NCBI RefSeq assembly: GCF_007860125.1
Contig: NZ_SJPW01000001.1
Span: 186,001 to 250,000, forward strand
Direction of reading: 5' to 3'
Length of the DNA: 64,000 bases
DNA from: Rubripirellula tenax
Lineage (GTDB): Bacteria > Planctomycetota > Planctomycetia > Pirellulales > Pirellulaceae
A program made the position numbers and the translations under genes. The notes under the pieces were generated by a model. That model had not been told where the DNA came from. It was given only the letters and a program-made list of their open reading frames with translations, and ran no database searches. This document shows positions 26,407-36,800 of the stretch, in pieces (position 1 is the first letter of the stretch; each line of letters begins with the position of its first letter).

Positions 26407-26621
26407 GGAACAAAGAGGGGTAGGTGACACAGAACTTCCGGATGTACTGGAAACCTAGGTCACGAACCGTCCATGTGCAGAAAAAAATCTCTAACATTGG
26501 CTTGCACCGGCATTCATTTTGTGCCACGCGGTCCATGATGGCCCTACGATCGACACAACCGCTACGCTGGCCACCCCCGATCCCGATTTGGGAGCTTGGC
26601 CTGGTCTAAGAAGCGGCGATT

Positions 26622-26648
26622 TCTTTTTCACGTTCACGCGAAAAAGTG
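26622..26648 (-). terminator. Possible terminator hairpin after the small membrane protein gene
   Basis: CTTTTTC and GAAAAAG pair around a short loop (about 26624-26648), directly 3' of the small minus-strand gene ending at 26655. The stem is AT-rich with no separate T-run, so this is a weak candidate. The surrounding stretch 26407-26654 holds no gene that I can support. Confidence 0.3.
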
Positions 26649-26654
26649 TTTGCA

Positions 26655-26849
26655 TCAGTCGCCGAGGTCCGCTTTTTCGTTCCCGTCGTCGTCATATCGA
26701 TTGATCGCGAAATAGACGAATGGCACCGGCAAACATGGCAACAGGAGCAAGAAAAATTTCCCGATGACCATGGCAAACCCGATCGTGATCACCACGAAGC
26801 CCAACCACAGCCACCATGTGTCGCGCCAAAGTCCCATGATCTGTTTCAT
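26655..26849 (-). CDS. Small two-helix membrane protein
   Basis: The 64-residue protein starts MKQIMGLWRDTWWLWLGF and has two hydrophobic stretches (WWLWLGFVVITIGFAMVIG and FFLLLLPCLPVPFVYFAI) joined by a tight turn, with an acidic C terminus (NRYDDDGNEKADLGD). The strong membrane pattern and the single reading frame support a real gene, though the start is uncertain because the open frame extends 29 codons further. I do not recognise the family. It stands alone between the TadE-like genes and transaldolase. Confidence 0.6.
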   Translation of the reverse strand: MKQIMGLWRDTWWLWLGFVVITIGFAMVIGKFFLLLLPCLPVPFVYFAINRYDDDGNEKADLGD

Positions 26850-27081
26850 CGGTTGCCATCTTGAGGTTAGGTGTTCGCCAATCGGACACTGGACGGAGTG
26901 ATTCGAATCGCATCCGCAGCGATGTTGAGGTTCCAAGACGCGGCCGCTTCTGGCAACCCCCCAATTCCGCCCGAAAATCGCAAACCATCACTCCAGTGGG
27001 GCCTCCGCGAAAAACTCGATAGAATGGTCGGCTTGAACCAACATGAACCGAGTTCCAACCTTCTCGAAACGGATGCTCCAG

Positions 27082-28140
27082 ATGACGAATTCCATTGAAT
27101 CGCTGATCAAAACCGGCACAAAACTGTATCTCGACTCGGTCGATCCGACCGAAGTGGACAAGAACCTGTCATGGGGAGCCGTCGGTGCGACTAGCAATCC
27201 GGCCATCATTTCGGCCATCGTGAAACAGGGCGGAATGGACGACCAGATCGAAAAGTTGCTGGGCGAAGGGCACGATGATAACGCCATCGCGTGGGCGCTG
27301 ACGGATCACATGGTCCAGGACGCACAGCGAAAGTTTCAATCAATCCACGAAGAAACCGGTGGCAACGCGGGCTGGGTCAGCTTTGAATTGGACCCGCTGC
27401 TCGAAGATCCGTCGCTGAACCTGAACGAAGCCGACGTCGTCGCTCGTTACCTCGAATTGGGAAAAAAGTGGGCAGCCGGGCACACCAACCGAATGATCAA
27501 AGTGCCGGCGACCGCCGCCGGCTTGAAGGCGTTGACGGCCTTAGCCGCCGCGGGCATCACACTCAATGTGACGCTGATCTTCACCTTGGATCAATACCAC
27601 GCCGCCCGCGAAGCCGTTTGGAAAGGGGCCAGCCAACTTGCCAATCGCGACAACTTCAAGTCGGTCTACAGCATTTTCATTTCTCGGATCGACGTCTACA
27701 CCGCGTCGGATGTACCGACATTAACCCCCGAAGCTCAGGGAATGGTGGGCATTCTGAACGCGAAACGTGTCTGGAAAGACAACCACGCTTTCTGGGCCGA
27801 CAAAAAACTACCACTGGAACAAGAGCTGATCTTTGCCAGCACCGGCACAAAGAACCCCAACGATCCGCCACAGCGATACGTGCAAGCGTTGGCCGGAAGC
27901 GACATCCAAACCAATCCGCCGGAAACCAACCAAGCGATCGCGGACCAAGAAATTGAGTTCACGCGGACCGTTGACCAAATGCCGCCACAAAGCGTCCAAG
28001 ATGACATCGACGCCAAAGTCGATATCAAAGCCATGCACCAAACGTTGATGGCAGAAGGCGTGGACAAGTTCGTCAAGCCGCAACGGGCCCTCTTGGAACT
28101 GATCGCCCAGAAACGTAAACAGCTTTCACCGTCAAGCTAG
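27082..28140 (+). CDS. tal: Transaldolase
   Basis: The 352-residue protein (start MTNSIESLIKTGTKLYLDS) shows transaldolase motifs: WGAVGATSNPAIISAIV near the N terminus, NRMIKVPATAAGLKAL with the Schiff-base lysine at residue 140, and ITLNVTLIFTLDQYHAA. Later segments (YSIFISRIDVY, FASTGTKNPNDPP) also fit. It transfers a dihydroxyacetone unit in the non-oxidative pentose phosphate pathway. In-frame ATG codons at 27043 and 27073 are alternative starts; none has a clear ribosome binding site. It converges on the signalling gene with only 15 bases between stops. Confidence 0.93.
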   Translation: MTNSIESLIKTGTKLYLDSVDPTEVDKNLSWGAVGATSNPAIISAIVKQGGMDDQIEKLLGEGHDDNAIAWALTDHMVQDAQRKFQSIHEETGGNAGWVSFELDPLLEDPSLNLNEADVVARYLELGKKWAAGHTNRMIKVPATAAGLKALTALAAAGITLNVTLIFTLDQYHAAREAVWKGASQLANRDNFKSVYSIFISRIDVYTASDVPTLTPEAQGMVGILNAKRVWKDNHAFWADKKLPLEQELIFASTGTKNPNDPPQRYVQALAGSDIQTNPPETNQAIADQEIEFTRTVDQMPPQSVQDDIDAKVDIKAMHQTLMAEGVDKFVKPQRALLELIAQKRKQLSPSS

Positions 28141-28155
28141 CCGCTCGACTGCAAA

Positions 28156-30591
28156 TCACTTCGCCTGGCTGTTGATCTGCTCGGCGTCACGTTCGAGCGA
28201 TCGTTTTAGGAAGTCGCTTTGTGCGGCCCGACACATGTCAACCAGGTCATGCGTCTGTCGCAGCACGATCAGCCAAGCGCGGTCTTCGCTCTTGGCCGAT
28301 TCTTCGATGGTGGCGGCCGCTTTGGAAATGGCTTCCAAATCGAAGTCGTCGGCCAATTGAATGATATGCGAAGCGTGCGACTGAAGTTTTGGCCAATCTT
28401 GCGCTGCTGCGGCGCCAACCAACTCTTGCACTCGCGCCCCGATCGTGATCGCGTTCTGTTTCCGCAGCGCAATCGCGCCGGTCGCAAACGTTGCTCGCGT
28501 GCTGTCGATCTTGCGAATGAAGAGTTCCACCAGATTCGGATCGAATTGAGTCCCCGCGCATCGACGCAATTCGACGATGGCCTCGTCGTGCGATCGCCCC
28601 TTTCGATAGACGCGATCGGAAACCATCGCATCGTAGCTGTCCGCAATGGCCAACAAACGTGCGCCCACGGGAATGTCTTCGCCAACGGGCAAATCGGGAT
28701 CCCGCGCCTTGCCGCCGTAGAACGCGTGGTGATTTGCCATGATATCGGTCAGTTTTGGACAATCGAAGGAACTCGCAATGATCTCGACGCCGATACGGTC
28801 GTGACGCCCCATGATTTCCCATTCCTCCGGTGTCAACTTGCCAGGCTTCAAGAGGATATCGTCCGGAATCCCGATTTTGCCGATGTCGTGCAATAGCCCT
28901 GCGATTTCCAAAATGTATCGCTCCGCCGGATCAAACACGTCTTCGCCCGCCCGCGAGCACAAATCGGCGACGCGACGTGAATGTTCTGCCGTTTCGGCGT
29001 CCCGATAGGACAATGCCGACACGAGCGCGATGACCGCTTGGAAAGGAATGTCGACTCGGTCGTGCTTTGCTTCGTCAAGAATTTTTTCGGTATCTTGGAT
29101 CAACGCATAACTAGCGTTGTAGACGATCGAACGATTTCGGCCTTCACGCTTGGCAACGTACAAGCACGCATCCGCCTGATTGACAAGTTCTTGTGGATTC
29201 GAGCTTTTGAATCGCAGTTCGGACACGCCAAGACTGGCCGTCAACCGCAGTTCTTCGGGATCCTCTAAGCGAATCTCGGAAATCGCGATACGAATTCGTT
29301 CTGCTTCTGCCAACGCAGCTTCGATGTCGAAACTGGGCAACAAAACACAGAATTCTTCGCCGCCGTATCGGCACACGACACCATGTTCTTCTTGCAGCGA
29401 CCGAATCGTTTGCGCAACCACGCGCAGCACGTCGTCCCCGGCGTGGTGACCGTACGTATCGTTGACGCTCTTGAAATGGTCGACGTCGACCATGATGCAA
29501 GACATCGCTTGGCCGTCCGTTTCGGACTGCGTCCAAAAGCTCTCGAACTTCTCGAAAAATGCGCGACGATTCAAACAACCCGTTAACGAGTCTTGCGTTG
29601 CTAGAATCTCTAACGCGCGGTTTTTGCGCTGGATCTCGTCCCGACTGCTTCGCAGCAGCGAAAGCATCCGCTCCAATTCTGCGCGATGTTCTTCGACGTG
29701 CGTCACGTCGCGGAACGTTGCCAGGGCACCTCGCTGCGTTCGATCCTTGCCCAACGGTGCCGCGTTCACCGAAAAGATCCGCTGCGAACCGTCGGCTAGG
29801 GTGATACGAAGCATCCTTTCGCTTTGCAGTTCACACGTCTCGATCGCAAGCATCCACGGATAACCGGTCTCGCTGACGTCGTCTTCGACCCAATCCAGTT
29901 CGCTGGCCCGACGATGGGTCAAAGAATCGGAATCGATTCCGACGATATCCGCAAACGCTTGATTGGCCAGCACGATTCGGCCGGTCCCATCCAACACCAA
30001 CAAGCCTTCGGCCAGCGTATCGAGCGCTTGACGCACTCGATCGGGAACCACTTGAGTGTTGTTGAAGACGCCCATCATGCGCACAACAAAGATCGTGAAC
30101 GCCAGCATCCCGGCAACGATGTAGAACGACAACAGCCGCACTGTCGGATTGTTGATCGCACGATCGAAGGTACCATCGTGGGGCGACTTATAGCAATATT
30201 CGACCCGCCCCCAAGACCGGCCACTGATTGTGATCGGGATCTTCACTTTGTCGACGTGAACGATGTCCTGAGCATCCGGACTCCACATGTCTTCATGGTG
30301 TCCGGTATCAAGACGGAGCGTTCCGAATTCGCTTCGAATGCCAATCGACATCAATTCCGGATCACGATCCACCATCAACTGCAACTTCGAACGCAAGTCA
30401 ACCCAGCGTTGCTTTCCGATGTCTGTCGCGCTCAGAATCGCGATGGTTTCACAATTCTGATGGCGCGCATTCATCTCTATCGCCGCAGAGTCTGGCAAAT
30501 AGCCAAACCACTGTGCGCCAAGAACGAGACTTGCGCCCACGCAAACAAGCGAAAAGGCGAGCCTCACCGATGCGAGCAATCTCTTGCCCAA
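28156..30591 (-). CDS. Membrane GGDEF / HD-GYP-type cyclic-di-GMP signalling protein
   Basis: The 811-residue protein has a membrane helix near residues 8-28, an outer domain of about 120 residues, a second helix near 152-172 and a PAS-like domain (about 185-310, GLLVLDGTGRIVLANQAFADIVG). The GGDEF domain follows, with the active-site GGEEF at 410-414, so cyclic-di-GMP synthesis is possible. Next is an HD domain (LLHDIGKIGIPDDILLKPGKLT, His about 568) of HD-GYP type, but where HHE..DGxGYP is expected it reads NHHAFYGGKARDP (about 618-630). The C-terminal 90 residues (LQSHASHIIQLADDFDLEAISKAAATIE) look like a histidine-phosphotransfer fold. The HD catalytic residues remain, so hydrolysis is uncertain rather than excluded. 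It lies 258 bases downstream of the giant gene on the same strand. Confidence 0.93.
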   Translation of the reverse strand: MGKRLLASVRLAFSLVCVGASLVLGAQWFGYLPDSAAIEMNARHQNCETIAILSATDIGKQRWVDLRSKLQLMVDRDPELMSIGIRSEFGTLRLDTGHHEDMWSPDAQDIVHVDKVKIPITISGRSWGRVEYCYKSPHDGTFDRAINNPTVRLLSFYIVAGMLAFTIFVVRMMGVFNNTQVVPDRVRQALDTLAEGLLVLDGTGRIVLANQAFADIVGIDSDSLTHRRASELDWVEDDVSETGYPWMLAIETCELQSERMLRITLADGSQRIFSVNAAPLGKDRTQRGALATFRDVTHVEEHRAELERMLSLLRSSRDEIQRKNRALEILATQDSLTGCLNRRAFFEKFESFWTQSETDGQAMSCIMVDVDHFKSVNDTYGHHAGDDVLRVVAQTIRSLQEEHGVVCRYGGEEFCVLLPSFDIEAALAEAERIRIAISEIRLEDPEELRLTASLGVSELRFKSSNPQELVNQADACLYVAKREGRNRSIVYNASYALIQDTEKILDEAKHDRVDIPFQAVIALVSALSYRDAETAEHSRRVADLCSRAGEDVFDPAERYILEIAGLLHDIGKIGIPDDILLKPGKLTPEEWEIMGRHDRIGVEIIASSFDCPKLTDIMANHHAFYGGKARDPDLPVGEDIPVGARLLAIADSYDAMVSDRVYRKGRSHDEAIVELRRCAGTQFDPNLVELFIRKIDSTRATFATGAIALRKQNAITIGARVQELVGAAAAQDWPKLQSHASHIIQLADDFDLEAISKAAATIEESAKSEDRAWLIVLRQTHDLVDMCRAAQSDFLKRSLERDAEQINSQAK

Positions 30592-30849
30592 CGAATCCCC
30601 CGTGTGTCTTCAATAAGGACATCAAACGTGGTCGACCGACGAAGGGCGAACGTTTTCACGTTATTTCCTTCGGCAATGGACCTTATGGGAAGTGTTACCT
30701 ATCCCTTCATGCACACGGTTCGAAATCCTGAGGCGATCTTTGACGATCGAGGTATCCCTATCGGGCACGCGGTTCGTAACGGATACGACGAATGTGCTGC
30801 GATCAACGACCGCAGCATTCGTGACGACGATTCCGTTCCGATCGACGGA
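30592..30849. other. Intergenic gap after the giant gene
   Basis: No gene is supported here. A weak stem (GCTGCG and CGCAGC, near 30796-30818) lies shortly after the giant gene's stop, without a T-run. The promoter of the GGDEF gene should be in this stretch. Confidence 0.35.
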
Positions 30850-33800
30850 TCAATCGATGATGTTGTCCAATTCGTCACCACTCGCTGCATCGCCATCACG
30901 GTAAGCCGTCAACAGCGCAGTCGGGTCGATGATTCGCCACGACGGGATGCTTGTTGCGACCGCGGTCACAAAGGCACCGCCTCGCAACGCCCACAACACG
31001 TAACCGATCGAGAACAGCCCGGCGGCGGTCCCCGCACTTCCAACGAGCAATTCGACGGCCGAGTCTTCCGCCGTCTCTTCCGTAGCATCCCAATCGATCC
31101 AACCGATGACGTCTTGGTATGCGGTGTTGATGATTTGCCCCATCGGCGTGATCGTGAAATCCTCCACTTCGAAACGGCCATCGCCTTGCATCGATACTGT
31201 TAAGCCTGAATTGCTCGTGTTTCCAGAACCCGCGTCGTCACCGTCACTCGCTCGATCTGCCAATCCTACTCTTAGCGAGAATCGATCTTCTTGATTGCCC
31301 GAGTTCGCGTTGGACGCTGCATTCCCCGAATTCCCCGATGATGTTGTGGGAGTAGGTTGTGGAAGCGACGATCCGCCGAACTGGCCCACGCCGGAACCGT
31401 CGTCCGGCTCGGTGACGGGGTCACCATTGTCCGTCGGATTCGTTGGATTTCCGCCACCACCGGTGGGTGCTTGAACGGCGGTCACGGTAATGTTCACCGC
31501 GACCTGGTTGCTCTGCAAGCTACCATCATCCACGTAGTAGACGAATGAATCGCTTCCGTAGAACCCTGGATTCGGTGTGTAAAACAACCGTCCGTCGGGC
31601 AGGAGAGTCAAACTGCCGTTCGTCGTCGGTGAAACAATTACGGCGGTAAGCATGTCGCCGTCGACATCACCGTCGTTGACGATCACTCCCGATGACAACC
31701 CGATCGTCAACGTACTACCAGCCACCATCGTGTAGTTGTCAACAATTGCAACGGGCGCTTCGTTGACGTTGGTCACTTGAATCACGAACGTATCCGTCGA
31801 CGTGCTGCCGTCAGTGCTGGTTGCACGAACGACGACCGAATGGCTTGCGATGTCTTCGAAGTCAACGCTTCCAATCAACCTTACCACACCCGTGGCAGGA
31901 TCAATTGCGAACCGACCACCGGCATTGTCATCCAACGAGTACGAGATGACATCTGTACTGTCTTGATCGATCGCGAACGCCGTCAAGTTTACCAAAGTTC
32001 CAGCGGCGGAATTTTCGTTGACCGATGGCGTAAAGCCACTCGCGTTGGCGATGGCACCGACGTCGAATTCATCGACGTCACCGATCGCAATCGCATAGAT
32101 CGCTTCCGTCCAAGAACCATCTTGGCTCGTCGAACGAACCGTTACGCTGCGGCTGGCACCATGTGACTCGCGATCAATCGCTGCCGCGGTCGTAATCACG
32201 CCGGTGACGTTATCAATATCGAACAGGCCGTCAACGTTGCTGGTCAGCGAATAGGTCACAACATTAGTTGTCGCATCCAGGTCTTGTGCGGATGCGGCGA
32301 TTCCAACTTGAGTACCAATCGAAACGTTCTCGTCAATTGCATTCGGAGCGGAATCCACATCCGTCGTCGGCGTCGTCGCAAACTCGTTGACATCATTGAT
32401 TGCAATCGTGAAGGTAGAATCCGATGTCGAACCGTCCGCTGATGTGGCCCGGATGACGATGGTCCGCGTAGGGCCGTCACCTTCACGATCGATCGCACCA
32501 TCCACCGAAACGATGCCGGTCGCCGCGTCCACCTTGAAGCGTCCACCGTCGTTGTCGACCATCGAGTACGTGACCGCGTTGTTCGTCGCGTCACCATCGG
32601 TCGCCGCGACCGTAATACCAACATTGGTTCCGATCGCCGCATTTTCAGCGACTTGATTGAGCGAACCGTCGGTGTCGCTAGGCGAAGTGACGGTAAATTC
32701 GTTCACGTCGTTCAACGCGATCGTTACTGTGCTGTCGAAAGTGGCACCATCCGTGTCAGTGACCCGGACCGTGATGTCGTGTGATGTGGCAAGTTCATAG
32801 TCCAGCAGGCTGCCATCGGCCACCGAGACTTCACCCGTTACGCCGTCGATCTTGAAACGACCGCCCGCAGTGTCTACTAGGCTGTACGCTTTCGTATCGC
32901 CAGCATCGACGTCGGAACCCGTCATTCCGCCAACGACCGTATCGTTGACTGCGTTTTCATTGACACTTCCGAGCGATGCCGCCAACGCGTGGGGCGCATC
33001 GTTCGTGCCGCGGATCGTCACAGCGATCTGCGTGCTGCTGGTCAACCCGAGCGAGTCTTGAACCGTGTAAGTAAACACGTCGCTTAGCGTGTCCGAAGCG
33101 GATCGCAGACTCTCAACGCTCGCATGGGCGTTGTTGACCTGATAAGTGTAGCTGCCATCCGCCAATATCGTGATCGACCCATAGCTTCCGTCAACGGCAG
33201 CCCCAACCGAACCGCTTGCGCTGGCCGCCGATCCGGCGACAACACCCGTCACCGTCTTGGAGTCTCCGCTGTCAACATCCGTATCGTTGGTCAGCACATT
33301 GCCCGTTGGATCGACGCCCGCGGTTGCGTTGTTGATGCCACCGGCTTCGACTGCGGTCGCCACATCCACGACTGCGTTCGGAGCGTTGTTCGCACCGCTA
33401 ACCGTAATCGTGATGGTCGCCTGTGAAGTCGCACCTTGGTTGTCGGTCACTTCGTAAGTAAACGTCACGTCGCGAGTCTGCCCCGCAGCCAAGTCTTGAA
33501 AATCGGTGCCAGGGTCGAACGAGTACGAACCGTCACCGTTGACCGTGGCCGAACCTTCCGTCGTGTTGGTGATCAATGCGTAGGTGTGCGTGTCGCTGGT
33601 GTCCGCATCGGTTTCGGTCAATTGACCGGTCACGACAGCACCACCTTCGTTGGCGGTATTGGTGCCCGCTTGAGCCACGGGCCCATCGTTGGTTCCCGTG
33701 ACGGTGATGGTCACGATGGCCTGCGACGTTGCGCCGTTGTTGTCTTCGACTTCGTAGGTGAAGGTGACGTTGCGAGTCTCGCCCGCGGCCAAGTCTTGGA

Positions 33801-36800
33801 AGTCGGCACCTGGGTCGAACGCGTAGTTGCCGTTGGACTGGATGGTCACGCTACCTTCGCTCGTGTTCGCGATCAAAGAGTAGGTGTGCGTATCGTTGGT
33901 GTCGGCATCGGTTTCGGTCAGCGTCCCATTGATGATGGCTCCATCTTCGATGGCGGTGTTCGTGCCCGTTTGAGCGACCGGAACGTCGTTGGTGCCCGTG
34001 ACGGTGATCGTCACAACAGCCTGCGACGTCGCACCGTTGTTATCTTCCACTTCATAAGTGAAGGTGACGTTGCGGGTTTCACCATCAGCCAAGTCTTGGA
34101 AGTCGGTGCCGGGATCAAACGCGTAGTTGCCATTCGACTGAACGGTAACACTGCCTTCGCTGGTGTTCGTGACAAGCGAATAGGTGTGCGTGTCGTTGGT
34201 GTCAGCGTCGGTTTCGGTCAGCGTTCCGTTGACAACGGAACCGTCTTCGGTCGCGGTGTTGGTTCCTGTCTGAGCAACCGGTCCGTCGTTGGTTCCGGTG
34301 ATTGTGACAGTCACGGTTTCGGTATCGGATAACGGCGTGCCCTCGTCGTCAGTGGCACTGACGGTGTAAGTCAGAACCAGCGTTTCACCGTCGGCCAAGA
34401 AGTCAAACGCCTCGCTGCCGGAATTGAAGTTCCAGTTCAGCGTGTTGGTCGTTTCCGTTCCATCAAGGATCGCGGACGGCGAAACGGTCAAAAAGTTGCG
34501 CAGCGCCGCGTTGTCGAGTGCAACGGGCACGCTCGCCGAACCGGTGCCGGTGACAACGACGGAATCCACCGCGGCAGTCACGTTGTCGGTGCGGTCCAGA
34601 TCGGTGACGGCGAGCGTTCCGGTGCTGGTCAGTCCCGTGTTGGTTTCAGTCAGTGCTGCGGTGTCCGGTCCGTCCGTGATGACGGGGGCATCGGCGGTAC
34701 CGTTGATCGTGATCGTCACCGTTTGCGTGTCCATGCCGCCTTGACCGTCCGCGACGGCCACGGTGTAGGTCAGCGTCAGCGACTCGCCGGTGGCGAGGTA
34801 GTTGAACGCTTCGCTGGCGGAATTAAAGTTCCAGGTCAGCTTGGCGGTTTGCTGCGAACTGTTGACCACGTTCGTCGTCGTGGACAGCATCGAAAGCAGG
34901 TCCCCGTTGTTGGATCCCAAGCCGGTCGTCGTGCCGCTGGTGGTCACGCCGGTCACGCTGCTGGTAACGATGTCCGTTGTATCAATGTCGGTGACCGTCA
35001 GTGTTTCACTGGCCGTCAGTGTTGTGTTGGTTTCGGTCAGCAAACGGCTAGACCGATCGCCGGTGTCGACGAACACATCCGGGCCATCGTTGGTGCCCGT
35101 GATGGTGATCGTGACCGTTTCAGAATCCGAAAGCGGAGTGCCATCGTTGTCGGTGGCGCTGACGGTGTAGGTCAGGATTAGCGTTTCGCCGGCGCCGAGA
35201 AAGTTGAATGCTTCGCTGCCGGAATTGAAATTCCAAGTCAACGTGTCGCTCAATTCGGTTCCATCGAGAATCGACGTCGGAGTGACAGACAGGAACCCTT
35301 GCAGCGTCGAATTGTCCAGCGAAACCGGAACGCTTCCCGATCCGGTGCCCGTCACGGCAACCGAATCCACCGCTGCGTTAACAACGTCGGTCAGGTCGGA
35401 ATCCGAAACAGTCAGTGTTCCGGTCGATGTCAAACCTGCGTTGGTTTCAGTCAGTCCGACCGAATCCGGTCCATCGGTGATCAGGGGAGCATCGTTGGTG
35501 CCCGTGATTGTGATCGTGATCGTTTCGGTATCGCTCAGTGGCGTGCCGTCGTCGTCGGTGGCGCTGACGGTGTACGTCAGCACGAGCGTTTCGCCGGTGG
35601 CGAGGAAGTCGAACGCTTCGGTGCCGGAATTGAAATTCCAGGTCAGCGTGTTGGTGTTTTGGGTTCCGCTGAGGATCGTCGTTGGCGTGACGGACAAGAA
35701 GCCTTGCAACGCCGCGTTATCGAGAGCCACGGGAACGCTGGACGATCCTGTTCCCGTGACCACGACCGAATCAACGGCAGCGGTCACCACGTCAGTCAAA
35801 TCCACGTCGGAAACGGTCAGCGTGCCGGTCGAGGTCAGACCCGTGTTCGTTTCGGTCAATCCAACCGAGTCGGGTCCGTCGGTGATCGTCGGTGCGTCGT
35901 TGACGCCGGTGACGGTGATCGTCACGGTGGCCTGATCGCTGAGCGTGCCGACACCGTCGTCGGTGACTTGGTAGACAAACGTCACGTCGCGAGTTTCGCC
36001 GGTCGCTAGATCTTGGAAGTCGGTTCCGGGGTCGAATGAATACGATCCGTCGCTGTTGACGGTCACGCTGCCTTCGCTGGTGTTCGAAACCAACGAGAAC
36101 GTCAGCGTATCGCCAGGGTCGTTGTCGCTGGCGACCAGCGTTCCATTGACCACGCTGCCGTCTTCGACCGCCACGTTCGTGCCATCGGAGCCGACGGGTG
36201 CGTCGTTGACGGAATTGACGGTGACGGTGAACGTCACGTCGTAGGTTTGCAAGCCGTCGCTGACTCGCACCGTGATGTCGGCTGAACCGTTGACATTGTC
36301 GGCGTAGTCGAGTGTCAGCGTATCGGCGGCGTTGTCCAGATTGACGCTCGTGAACAAGGCTGCGTTGGTGTTGCCGATGACGGAGTACGTCAACTGAGCA
36401 TCGGTGTGTTCTTCGTCGGCGAACGCGGCGGCCAAGTCGATGACCGTGTTCGGTGCGTCTTCGTTGACGTTGACGTCCGCGATCGTTCCGCTTGGCGGCG
36501 TGTTCAAGAACACGTCGTAGTCGTTCGCGTTGTAGGTGTCGAACGCGGTGTAGTTCTTCGCCGAATTGTTGGCAAGGGTGAGGCTGCTGAACGTTCCGGT
36601 TCCGGTGGTGTACGTAAACAGATTGTTCAGCAATCCACCCGTCGTGACGCCGTTGACATCCAGCACGAGTGAACCGGACGTGATGATCGCGTTGCCGCCG
36701 ATGGCGATGGAGTCGTAGACGGTGTTGGAGGTCACGTCCAAACGAACGATGCCGCCGTTGATCAATTGCAAGTTGCTGGTGATGCCGCCACCGCCGGTCA

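Noticed and set aside
30710-30740. GGTTCGAAATCC resembling a tRNA T-loop
   Set aside because: No acceptor stem, D-arm or anticodon arm can be placed around it.
29824-31203. A 459-codon plus-strand open frame across the GGDEF gene and the giant gene's 3' end
   Set aside because: It runs through two recognised minus-strand genes and the gap between them; its product is Arg/His-rich with no fold pattern.
32970-33400. A possible RTX calcium-repeat region for type I secretion in the giant protein
   Set aside because: The Gly/Asp-rich stretches lack the GGxGxDxLx nonapeptide; they are parts of VCBS- or cadherin-like units.
33436-34332. A 298-codon plus-strand frame with Gly/Val/Arg periodicity
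   Set aside because: The periodicity simply reflects the VCBS-like tandem units of the minus-strand gene read backwards.
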